From: an uncultured Lachnospiraceae bacterium
GTDB lineage: Bacteria; Bacillota; Clostridia; Lachnospirales; Lachnospiraceae
Reading direction: 5' to 3'
Assembly: GCA_958446555.1 (NCBI GenBank)
Contig: CAUCWU010000028.1
Coordinates: forward strand, 1-12,992
Length of the DNA: 12,992 nucleotides
Shown here: positions 1-6,760 of the stretch, piece by piece
How the letters are laid out: each line of letters begins with the position of its first letter
How positions within the stretch are numbered: the stretch's first letter is position 1
Notes under the pieces: generated by a model
The model's database searches: none
The model's input: the letters and a program-made list of their open reading frames with translations, nothing else
What the model was told of the DNA's origin: nothing
Program-made: the position numbers and the translations under genes

Positions 1-34
1 AGAGTTTTAATAGCAAGAGCATTATGTGCAACAG

Positions 35-63
35 ATAATATTTTGGTTTTAGATCCAAACCAA
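35..63 (-). promoter_or_regulatory. Possible sigma-70-type promoter for a gene beyond the left edge
   Basis: On the minus strand a TTGGTT hexamer (plus 58-63) is followed after exactly 17 bp by TATTAT (plus 35-40), which matches the -10 consensus at five of six positions; the -35 matches at only about three. An 8-bp inverted repeat (42-49 with 57-64, 7-nt loop) lies across the spacer and could be an operator, or just chance in AT-rich DNA. It would drive a minus-strand gene outside the window. Weak call. Confidence 0.22.
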
Positions 64-96
64 ATTTACACCTTCTATCTTTACATTCCACTCAGT

Positions 97-164
97 GAAG
101 TGCTTGCCTGAGAGCCTAACCACGCAGACTTTCTAGTTTATCACTTGGCTTCGTCAAGCACTTC
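97..164 (-). other. Intergenic inverted repeat, candidate structured RNA
   Basis: A perfect 10-bp inverted repeat (GAAGTGCTTG at 97-106, its complement at 155-164) encloses 48 nt. With a one-base bulge the stem can extend by about two more pairs. An inner AGCC/GGCT pairing is possible, giving a multi-element fold. It lies about 10 bp past the stop codon of the methyltransferase gene, in the 174-bp stretch at the window edge where I see no coding potential. There is no U-tract after either arm, so it is not a standard terminator. It could be part of a 3' UTR, or a leader of the next minus-strand gene. No known RNA family is recognised with confidence. Confidence 0.35.
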
Positions 165-174
165 CACCTTTAGA

Positions 175-1374
175 TTAACGAATATCGCACACCTGGAAAA
201 TATAAAATTTCAGATAGTAGGATTCCTCGGCTGCCCACAGAATCGGATGATCTGGTGCCTGGGTGCGATATTCTACCTGACGCAGACGCTTATGAACATT
301 GGCTGCTGCCTGCGCAATTGTCTGAGTAAACAGCTCTGGTGTCATAAAATGAGAACAAGAGCAGGTACACAGATAGCCACCATCCTTTACCAGCTTCATG
401 CCTCGAAGATTGATCTCACGATAGCCATTTACTGCATTCTTCACGGAATTTCTGGATTTTGTGAAGGCCGGTGGGTCTAGGATCACAACATCAAAGCGCT
501 CTCCCTTTTGCTCAAGATCTGGAAGAAGCTCAAATACATCCTCACAGATAAACTTTGCACGGTCGGAAAAGCCGTTTAACGCTGCATTTTCTGTTGCCTG
601 TGCCACTGCAAGCTCTGATGCATCGACACCGAGAACTTCTTTTGCACCGGCTGCAGCTGCATTTAATGCGAAGGAACCTGTATGGGTAAAGCAATCCAAT
701 ACTCTTGCATCCTTACACAGCTTCCAGATCGACTTACGATTGTATTTCTGATCCAAGAAGAAGCCTGTCTTTTGTCCTTCCTCTACATCAACCATATAGT
801 GAACGTCATTCTCAACGATCTCTACCTTCGTATCAAATGGCTCTCCGATAAAGCCCTTTGTCAGCGGCATACCTTCCTGAAGACGCACCTTTGCATCACT
901 TCTCTCATAGACACCGCGAATCGGCATGCCAAGCTCTGCCAATTGCTCCTTTAACTCCTCGATGATGTCAAGCTTCATACGATCAATGCCAAGTGCAAGT
1001 GACTGTACAACCAACACATCTGAGAACTTGTCCACTACAATACCTGGCAAAAAATCTGCCTCACCGAAAATCAAACGACAAGATCCCATATCTACTGTAT
1101 GACGTCGATATTCAATACATTCCTTCACTCTCTGGTGAATCCATGCGCGATCAATGACTGCATCCTTTTTTCTGCTTAACATGCGAACGGTCAGCTTTGA
1201 CTTTGTGTTGATAAAGCCAACGCCGAGTCCATATCCGTCAAAATCCTCTACATGTACCAGATCGCCCTGCTCAAAATCACCTTCAATGGTATCAATCTCA
1301 TTATCGTAAATCCAGGCACCGCCCGCCTTCAATGTTCGGCCAGTTCCCTTCTTAATTCGTACTACTGCACTCAT
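175..1374 (-). CDS. rlmI: Class I SAM-dependent rRNA methyltransferase, RlmI/YccW family
   Basis: This is a 399-residue protein of the COG1092 group, whose E. coli member RlmI (396 aa) makes m5C1962 in 23S rRNA. An N-terminal PUA RNA-binding domain covers about residues 3-75. The central region carries the family stretch RLIFGEADFLPGIVVDKF (100-117), followed by YERSDAKVRLQEGM (156-169) and GQKTGFFLDQ (200-209). The Rossmann SAM-binding motif is DCFTHTGSFALNAAAAGA (227-244), with the acidic D251 at the end of the next strand. The catalytic-region motif is DPPAF (300-304), and CSCSH (338-342) corresponds to the FSCSG segment of RlmI. The ATG start at 1374 is supported by an AGGAAAGG-type ribosome binding site about 10 nt upstream and by the PUA domain starting at once. 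The family is clear; the exact nucleotide modified is inferred from E. coli. It stands alone here, behind a 269-bp gap and probably with its own promoter. No convincing terminator follows. Confidence 0.9.
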   Translation of the reverse strand: MSAVVRIKKGTGRTLKAGGAWIYDNEIDTIEGDFEQGDLVHVEDFDGYGLGVGFINTKSKLTVRMLSRKKDAVIDRAWIHQRVKECIEYRRHTVDMGSCRLIFGEADFLPGIVVDKFSDVLVVQSLALGIDRMKLDIIEELKEQLAELGMPIRGVYERSDAKVRLQEGMPLTKGFIGEPFDTKVEIVENDVHYMVDVEEGQKTGFFLDQKYNRKSIWKLCKDARVLDCFTHTGSFALNAAAAGAKEVLGVDASELAVAQATENAALNGFSDRAKFICEDVFELLPDLEQKGERFDVVILDPPAFTKSRNSVKNAVNGYREINLRGMKLVKDGGYLCTCSCSHFMTPELFTQTIAQAAANVHKRLRQVEYRTQAPDHPILWAAEESYYLKFYIFQVCDIR

Positions 1375-1426
1375 GAAATTCTAATTCCTTTCCTATGTGT
1401 ACGTTTTCTGTTTACTAATTCAATAT

Positions 1427-1455
1427 AGTCTACCATAACCGCATTCAGATTGCAA
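1427..1455 (-). promoter_or_regulatory. Candidate promoter of the rlmI-like gene
   Basis: On the minus strand TTGCAA (plus 1450-1455, four of six to the -35 consensus) and TAGACT (plus 1427-1432, four of six to the -10 consensus) are 17 bp apart. They sit about 55-80 bp upstream of the methyltransferase start, and a purine-rich ribosome binding site follows. This stretch lies just after the GC-rich repeat element and is AT-rich again, as expected for a promoter. Moderate-to-weak call based on spacing and position only. Confidence 0.35.
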
Positions 1456-1477
1456 GTAGACTTCTTCTCCCGGTACA

Positions 1478-1619
1478 TGCGTAGTGATGGGCTGAGACGA
1501 CTGTGCTTTACGAGGCGGCCGTCGTTGAAGCGCGCTTTACGAAATAAATTTTCGTAGTTATTGCGTAGTGGGCGCGCTGAACAGACACGCCGACAAAGCC
1601 AGCGTCGAAGCCCTCGTAA
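1478..1619. repeat. GC-rich nested palindromic element (REP/MITE-like)
   Basis: This stretch is visibly richer in GC than its flanks and built from nested inverted repeats. The outer arms are TTACGAGG (1508-1515) with CCTCGTAA (1612-1619). The middle arms are AGCGCGC (1529-1535) with GCGCGCT (1572-1578). The inner arms are TACGAAA (1538-1544) with TTTCGTA (1550-1556) around a 5-nt loop. Direct repeats are also present: GCTTTACGA at 1505-1513 and 1534-1542, TGCGTAGTG at 1478-1486 and 1562-1570, and CGTCG-(TT)-GAAGC at 1520-1531 and 1603-1611. No transposase is present and no ORF here looks real. The design fits a non-autonomous or REP-type interspersed repeat between uvrA and the next gene; boundaries are approximate. 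Confidence 0.6.
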
Positions 1620-1653
1620 CCTTCCGGGTTGCATTCCCACAACCTACCGGGTT
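1618..1653. repeat. Pair of 13-bp direct repeats overlapping the uvrA stop codon
   Basis: AACCTTCCGGGTT (1618-1630) and AACCTACCGGGTT (1641-1653) match at 12 of 13 positions, with a 10-bp spacer. Each is itself an imperfect palindrome (AACC against GGTT). The second copy contains the uvrA stop codon (TAG, plus 1644-1646) and the codons for its last two to three residues. The pair abuts the outer arm of the nested palindromic element, so it is probably the end of the same unit. Confidence 0.6.
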
Positions 1654-4484
1654 ACACCTTCTTCCAGGTAGCGCTTCACATAGAATCCCGTGTATGACTG
1701 CGGGCACTTTGCGACTTCCTCCGGTGTTCCCTGTGCCACGACAGTTCCGCCACCGTCTCCACCTTCCGGTCCCATATCGATGATATAGTCTGCTGTCTTA
1801 ATGACATCGAGATTGTGTTCAATAACGATCACTGTGTTGCCGCCCTCGACCAACTTTTGCAGCATCTCGGTCAGCTTGTGGACATCTGCAAAATGAAGTC
1901 CTGTCGTTGGCTCGTCTAGGATATAGATTGTCTTTCCGGTACTCTTTCGGCTAAGCTCAGTTGCCAGCTTGATACGCTGTGCCTCACCACCGGACAGTGT
2001 TGTGGATGGCTGTCCCAAACGAATATAGGAAAGGCCAACCTGATATAATGTCTCGATCTTTCTGTAAATGGACGGCACATTCTCAAAGAAGCTAAGTGCC
2101 TCTTCCACTGTCATATTGAGCACATCATAAATGCTCTTTCCCTTATACTTGACCTCAAGTGTCTCTCTGTTGTAGCGCTTTCCCTTGCAGACCTCGCACG
2201 GCACATAGACATCTGGCAGAAAATGCATCTCAATTTTCACGATACCATCACCGGAGCAAGCCTCGCAGCGACCTCCCTTTACATTGAAACTAAAGCGTCC
2301 TTTGCTGTAGCCGCGCGTCTTTGCATCGACGGTCGACGCAAACAGATCACGAATCATATCAAATACACCAGTGTAGGTTGCCGGATTGGAGCGCGGTGTA
2401 CGTCCAATTGGGCTTTGGTCAATATTGATGACCTTGTCAAACTGCTCTAGGCCCTTGATTTCCTTATAGGCACCTGGAATGGTTCGTGCACGATTCAACT
2501 TTTTGGCTAGGACCTGATACAAAATCGAATTTACAAGACTACTCTTTCCAGAACCGGACACACCAGTTACGCAAGTAAACACACCCTTTGGAAACTTTAC
2601 TGTGATATTTTTTAAATTATTTTCCTTTGCACCCACTACGGTCAGCCAACCTTGCGGCTCTCGTCTTGTCTTTGGAACTGGGATGCTCAGCTCTCCACTT
2701 AAATATTTTCCAGTGATTGATGCCGGATTTTTCATTAGTTCCTCTGCTGTTCCTGCAGCGACCACCTGTCCGCCGTGCTCTCCTGCACCTGGTCCGATAT
2801 CGACTACATAATCGGCAGCTCGCATCGTATCCTCATCATGCTCAACGACAATGACAGAATTGCCAAGATCTCTTAGATGCTTTAGTGTGCCCAGTAATTT
2901 ATCATTGTCTCTTTGGTGCAAGCCGATGCTTGGCTCATCCAAGATATAGGCGACACCAACTAGTCCTGATCCAATTTGAGTTGCCAGACGAATACGCTGT
3001 GCCTCACCGCCGGAAAGTGTACCAGTTGCACGAGAAAGGCAAATATAGTCCAAACCGACATCAATCAAAAATTTTACTCTGGCGCGAATTTCTTTTAGAA
3101 TCTGTTCGCCAATTAATAATTGCATTTCGGAGAGTTTCATATCTGATAAAAATGCATAGAGATCTTTGATGGAAAGATTGGTGATCTCATAGATATTTTT
3201 ATCTGCCACTGTTACGGCAAGTGATTCTTTTTTCAGACGCATGCCCTTACAGGTTGAACACGGTGTGATGCGCATAAAGGTCTCATACTCAGCCTTTGTG
3301 GACTCTGAACCAGTCTCACGGTAGCGTCTCTCGACATTTTTGATCAAGCCCTCAAAGGCGATATCATAAACACCCTCTCCGCGCTGTCCTTTATAATGTA
3401 CCTTCACACTCTTGTTTGTTCCGTAGATGATGATATCGTGAATCTCTTTTGAGTAAGATTCAAATGGAACGTCCAGAGAAAACTGAAATTCCTCTGCAAG
3501 TGCATTTAAAATGGCTCTGGTGAAACTGCTGTTATCAGTGCATGACTGCCAACCAGGCACAATAATGGCTCCCTGTGCGATGCTAAGTGACTTGTCTGGA
3601 ATGATCAAATCTTCATCAAACTCCATCTTATAACCCAGTCCAAAACAAGTCGGGCAGGCTCCAAATGGATTATTAAAGGAAAAACTTCTCGGCTCAATCT
3701 CATCAATGCTGATTCCACAATCCGGACAGGAGAAATTCTGGCTAAAGCGAATCGGGTTTCCATCTACAACCTCAACAAAGGCAAGTCCCTCTGCCAACTT
3801 CAACACATTCTCCAGTGAATCAGCCAGACGCTTCTCAATTCCTTCCTTTATCACAAGTCGATCCACGACAATCTCAATATTGTGCTTGATATTCTTATCA
3901 AGCGTAATTTCCTCATCTAAATCATACTGGCTGCCGTCAATGCGCACACGCACATAGCCGCTCTTTCTCGCCTGCTCTAGCACCTTCTCATGGCGCCCCT
4001 TCTTTCCTCTGACAACTGGTGCCAATAAAATAATTTTGGTGCGCTCTGGAAGTGCCATCAGCTGATCCACCATCTGATCCACTGTCTGACGGCTGATTGT
4101 TCTACAGCAGACTGGACAATGTGGGATACCAATTCTCGCATATAACAGTCGAAAATAGTCATAAATTTCGGTCACGGTTCCCACTGTAGAACGCGGATTT
4201 CGGTTGGTTGATTTCTGGTCAATTGAGATTGCTGGTGGCAATCCTTCTATACTCTCAACATTTGGCTTTTCCATCTGGCCCAAAAACTGTCTGGCATAGG
4301 AAGATAGAGACTCCATATAGCGTCTCTGTCCCTCTGCATAAATCGTATCAAATGCAAGTGATGACTTTCCGGAACCGGATAAGCCAGTCAACACAACGAG
4401 TTCATCTCTCGGAATATCCAAATCAATATGTTTTAAATTATTCTCGGCTGCGCCGCGGATTCGAATAAACTTCTTATTTTCCAT
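1644..4484 (-). CDS. uvrA: UvrA, excinuclease ABC subunit A (DNA damage sensor ATPase)
   Basis: A 946-residue, full-length UvrA (E. coli has 940). It is the ABC-type ATPase that scans DNA as a dimer, recognises distorted bases and loads UvrB in nucleotide excision repair. First half: Walker A GLSGSGKS (34-41), signature SGGEAQR (491-497), Walker B ILDEPSIGLH (514-523). Second half: Walker A GVSGSGKS (641-648), signature SGGEAQR (831-837), Walker B ILDEPTTGLH (855-864). Zinc modules are intact: C253/C256 with C277/C280, and C740/C743 with C763/C766, exactly where E. coli has them; CPVC (123-126) with CSTC (409-412) would form the third. The ATG start follows a GAAAGG site at about 12 nt and only 23 bp after the uvrB stop, so the two genes form one operon and are presumably induced together by the upstream LexA site. 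The last residues (VTR) are encoded by a repeat that overlaps the stop codon. Confidence 0.98.
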   Translation of the reverse strand: MENKKFIRIRGAAENNLKHIDLDIPRDELVVLTGLSGSGKSSLAFDTIYAEGQRRYMESLSSYARQFLGQMEKPNVESIEGLPPAISIDQKSTNRNPRSTVGTVTEIYDYFRLLYARIGIPHCPVCCRTISRQTVDQMVDQLMALPERTKIILLAPVVRGKKGRHEKVLEQARKSGYVRVRIDGSQYDLDEEITLDKNIKHNIEIVVDRLVIKEGIEKRLADSLENVLKLAEGLAFVEVVDGNPIRFSQNFSCPDCGISIDEIEPRSFSFNNPFGACPTCFGLGYKMEFDEDLIIPDKSLSIAQGAIIVPGWQSCTDNSSFTRAILNALAEEFQFSLDVPFESYSKEIHDIIIYGTNKSVKVHYKGQRGEGVYDIAFEGLIKNVERRYRETGSESTKAEYETFMRITPCSTCKGMRLKKESLAVTVADKNIYEITNLSIKDLYAFLSDMKLSEMQLLIGEQILKEIRARVKFLIDVGLDYICLSRATGTLSGGEAQRIRLATQIGSGLVGVAYILDEPSIGLHQRDNDKLLGTLKHLRDLGNSVIVVEHDEDTMRAADYVVDIGPGAGEHGGQVVAAGTAEELMKNPASITGKYLSGELSIPVPKTRREPQGWLTVVGAKENNLKNITVKFPKGVFTCVTGVSGSGKSSLVNSILYQVLAKKLNRARTIPGAYKEIKGLEQFDKVINIDQSPIGRTPRSNPATYTGVFDMIRDLFASTVDAKTRGYSKGRFSFNVKGGRCEACSGDGIVKIEMHFLPDVYVPCEVCKGKRYNRETLEVKYKGKSIYDVLNMTVEEALSFFENVPSIYRKIETLYQVGLSYIRLGQPSTTLSGGEAQRIKLATELSRKSTGKTIYILDEPTTGLHFADVHKLTEMLQKLVEGGNTVIVIEHNLDVIKTADYIIDMGPEGGDGGGTVVAQGTPEEVAKCPQSYTGFYVKRYLEEGVTR

Positions 4485-4507
4485 ATTTTTATTGTACCTT
4501 TCTAAAT

Positions 4508-6493
4508 TTATCCCATTTCATCAAGATGCTGCTTTAACACCTTCATCTGGTCGCGAAGCTCGGCTGCCGCCTCGAAGTTTAGCTCGGCTGCCGCTTTGTT
4601 CATCTGTTTTACTACCTTTGCAATTAGCTTTTCGAGTTCTTGCGTACTCATGGACTCTGGATCTTTTGCGAGCTTTTCATCGGCTTTTTCTGCTGCCTTT
4701 GAGATGGAGATCAAATCTCTTACTGCTTTTTTGATTGTGGTTGGCGTGATATTGTGTTCAATATTATACTGATTCTGAATCTCGCGTCTTCTCTTGGTCT
4801 CTTCGATTGCATTTCGCATTGAGTCGGTTATTGTGTCTGCATACATCACAACATGGCCTTCGCTATTTCTGGCTGCTCGTCCGATCGTCTGAATCAGCGA
4901 TGTCTCTGATCGAAGGAAACCCTCTTTATCGGCATCTAGAATCGCCACTAGCGCAATCTCAGGGATGTCTAAACCCTCTCGAAGAAGATTGATTCCGACA
5001 AGCACATCAAACACATCCAGACGCATATCACGAATAATCTGTGCGCGTTCGAGTGTGTCAATATCGGAGTGCAGATAGCGGACCCGAATACCAGCATCTC
5101 TTAAATAGGTCGTTAAATCCTCTGCCATTTTTTTCGTCAGGGTTGTGACTAAAACTTTATTCTTTGAGCGGATTGTCTTTCGAATCTCTGCAATCAAATC
5201 ATCAATCTGCCCCTCAACCGGACGCACATCAATCGGCGGATCTAACAGACCAGTTGGGCGGATAACCTGCTCAGCTCGAAGTAACTCATGTTCTTCTTCA
5301 TACTCACCCGGTGTCGCTGAGACAAAGAGCATTTGGTCGATTTTACTCTCGAATTCCTCAAAATTGAGTGGGCGGTTGTCGAGTGCCGACGGAAGACGAA
5401 AACCATAGTCTACCAGTGTTGTCTTTCGAGAACGGTCTCCTGCAAACATACCGCGCACCTGTGGCAATGTAATATGAGACTCATCGACAATAATCAAAAA
5501 ATCATCTGGAAAATAATCCATCAATGTAAACGGCGGTGCTCCTGCTGGAAGACCTGCCAAATGTCTGGAATAATTCTCGATTCCAGAGCAAAAACCGGTC
5601 TCTCTCATCATCTCAATATCATAATTGGTTCTCTCTGAGATTCGCTGCGCCTCAAGCAGACGGTCATTTCTCTTAAAGAAATCCACTCGCTCTGTCAGTT
5701 CTTCCTCAATATCCTTTGTCGCGCGAAGCATCTCCTTTGGATCAACGACATAGTGAGAGGCCGGAAAGATTGCAACATGCTTTAATCTGCTGGTCACTTT
5801 CGCTGTCAATGGATCAAATTCGCTGATCTGGTCAATCTCATCACCGAAAAATTCAACACGGATTGCTGTCTCGCCCTCGTTCGCCGGAAAAATCTCTATC
5901 ACATCACCGTGAACACGAAACGTGCTTCGATGAAAGTCCATATCATTTCGCTCATACTGCATATCAATCAGCTTTCGAATCACCTCATCGCGATCCTTCA
6001 CCATGCCTGGTCGAAGTGACAAAATCATATCCTTATAATCTACAGGACTTCCCAAACCGTATATACAAGAAACCGACGCGACAACGATCACATCTTTCCT
6101 CTCTGAGAGGGCTGCTGTAGCAGAAAGACGAAGCTTATCAATCTCCTCATTGATCGCAGAATCCTTCTCAATATAGGTATCTGACGATGGCACATAAGCC
6201 TCCGGCTGATAATAGTCATAGTATGAGACGAAATATTCAACTGCATTCTCTGGGAAAAACTCCTTCATCTCACCGTAAAGCTGTCCGGCAAGTGTCTTAT
6301 TATGAGAAATGATCAGTGTCGGTCGATTCAATGCCTGAATGACATTTGCCATCGTAAATGTCTTTCCAGAACCAGTCACACCGAGAAGTGTCTCAAACTG
6401 ATTGCCCTCCTTGAATCCCTTCACAAGTTCCTCTATTGCCTTTGGTTGGTCACCGGTTGGTGCATATTCCGATACTAATTTAAAATGATCCAT
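4508..6493 (-). CDS. uvrB: UvrB, excinuclease ABC subunit B (damage-verifying helicase)
   Basis: A 661-residue, full-length UvrB. It takes over the damaged site from UvrA, verifies the lesion by strand separation and recruits the nuclease UvrC, which is not in this window. Visible motifs: Walker A GVTGSGKT (38-45), the beta-hairpin that inserts between strands (YYDYYQPEAYVPSSDTYIEK, 91-110), DEAH-like box VDESH (336-340), SATPGEYE (392-399), motif V GINLLREGLDIPE (500-512), and motif VI QTIGRAARN (535-543) with the arginine finger. The C-terminal UVR domain that contacts UvrA and UvrC is at about 618-655. The ATG start has a strong AGGAGGG site 3 nt away. It is the first gene of uvrB-uvrA; a LexA box and promoter elements lie about 90-140 bp upstream, and a terminator isolates it from the phosphatase gene before it. 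Confidence 0.98.
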   Translation of the reverse strand: MDHFKLVSEYAPTGDQPKAIEELVKGFKEGNQFETLLGVTGSGKTFTMANVIQALNRPTLIISHNKTLAGQLYGEMKEFFPENAVEYFVSYYDYYQPEAYVPSSDTYIEKDSAINEEIDKLRLSATAALSERKDVIVVASVSCIYGLGSPVDYKDMILSLRPGMVKDRDEVIRKLIDMQYERNDMDFHRSTFRVHGDVIEIFPANEGETAIRVEFFGDEIDQISEFDPLTAKVTSRLKHVAIFPASHYVVDPKEMLRATKDIEEELTERVDFFKRNDRLLEAQRISERTNYDIEMMRETGFCSGIENYSRHLAGLPAGAPPFTLMDYFPDDFLIIVDESHITLPQVRGMFAGDRSRKTTLVDYGFRLPSALDNRPLNFEEFESKIDQMLFVSATPGEYEEEHELLRAEQVIRPTGLLDPPIDVRPVEGQIDDLIAEIRKTIRSKNKVLVTTLTKKMAEDLTTYLRDAGIRVRYLHSDIDTLERAQIIRDMRLDVFDVLVGINLLREGLDIPEIALVAILDADKEGFLRSETSLIQTIGRAARNSEGHVVMYADTITDSMRNAIEETKRRREIQNQYNIEHNITPTTIKKAVRDLISISKAAEKADEKLAKDPESMSTQELEKLIAKVVKQMNKAAAELNFEAAAELRDQMKVLKQHLDEMG

Positions 6494-6496
6494 ATT

Positions 6497-6503
6497 CCCT
6501 CCT
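6497..6503 (-). promoter_or_regulatory. Strong ribosome binding site of uvrB
   Basis: The minus strand reads AGGAGGG three bases before the ATG at 6493, a near-complete match to the 16S anti-Shine-Dalgarno sequence. It fixes the uvrB start and is the best ribosome binding site in the window. Confidence 0.85.
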
Positions 6504-6580
6504 AGATAATTGCCTTCTATATCACTGTGCCTTGCAGCATTTCCCTATCGTTCTCTTTTCTGACAGTTCTTATACTGTTT

Positions 6581-6609
6581 ATTCTACCATACCTCTTTTA
6601 AAAAGTATA
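6581..6609 (-). promoter_or_regulatory. uvrBA promoter region (two candidate -10 boxes)
   Basis: Two -10 candidates lie upstream of uvrB on the minus strand. One is TAGAAT (plus 6581-6586) preceded by TGG, which makes an extended -10 (TGnTAGAAT). The other is TATACT (plus 6604-6609); its 17-bp-spaced -35 position (TCGAAC, plus 6627-6632) falls inside the LexA box and matches consensus poorly. Either choice gives an untranslated leader of roughly 80-105 nt. I cannot decide between them from sequence alone. Confidence 0.5.
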
Positions 6610-6617
6610 GCAAAATT

Positions 6618-6631
6618 TGAACATTAGTTCG
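6618..6631 (-). promoter_or_regulatory. LexA (SOS) operator of uvrBA
   Basis: The minus strand reads CGAACTAATGTTCA. This fits the Firmicutes LexA/DinR box CGAAC-N4-GTTYG at 9 of its 10 defined positions, with a perfect GAAC-N4-GTTC core. It lies 125 bp upstream of the uvrB start and just upstream of or overlapping the promoter, where bound LexA would block RNA polymerase. uvrB is a classical SOS gene in Bacillus, which supports the reading. Cleavage of LexA after DNA damage would release the operon. Confidence 0.85.
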
Positions 6632-6670
6632 AAGATGTTTTTGTGCATTTTACCGAAAGTGTGTTCTGTA

Positions 6671-6714
6671 CCATAAAATAAAAAACCGGCAAGGATCTGC
6701 TGATCTTTACCGGT
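6671..6714 (-). terminator. Intrinsic terminator after the phosphatase gene
   Basis: On the minus strand a 13-bp stem (plus 6702-6714 with 6685-6697; one U-G wobble, one A-C mismatch, GC-rich base ACCGG/CCGGT) closes a 4-nt AGCA loop and is followed at once by TTTTTATTTTAT. It lies 46 bp past the stop codon of the phosphatase gene. It ends the HAD-recD2-phosphatase transcript and separates it from the SOS-controlled uvrBA unit. Confidence 0.9.
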
Positions 6715-6760
6715 CGTGTCAGTTTGGGAAAGAGATTACAATTTCTTCACCCAACACTTT

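Noticed and set aside
42..64. Hairpin TTTGGTTT/AAACCAAA as a terminator
   Set aside because: The stem has only two G-C pairs and there is no U-tract after it on either strand.
97..164. Glycine riboswitch suggested by CTCTCAGGCAAG on the minus strand
   Set aside because: Only the 3' segment resembles the class. The conserved core around the glycine pocket (the CACCGAAGGGGCAA-like part) and the AGGACAGAG-type ending are not present.
145..480. 111-codon plus-strand ORF opposite the methyltransferase 3' end
   Set aside because: It overlaps conserved C-terminal methyltransferase sequence on the other strand, and its own sequence is compositionally unlike a conserved protein.
1371..1640. 89-codon minus-strand ORF between uvrA and the methyltransferase gene
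   Set aside because: It runs through the palindromic repeat element, is Arg/Leu-rich with no recognisable family, has no ribosome binding site, and overlaps the methyltransferase start. It is best explained as a chance frame in repeat DNA.
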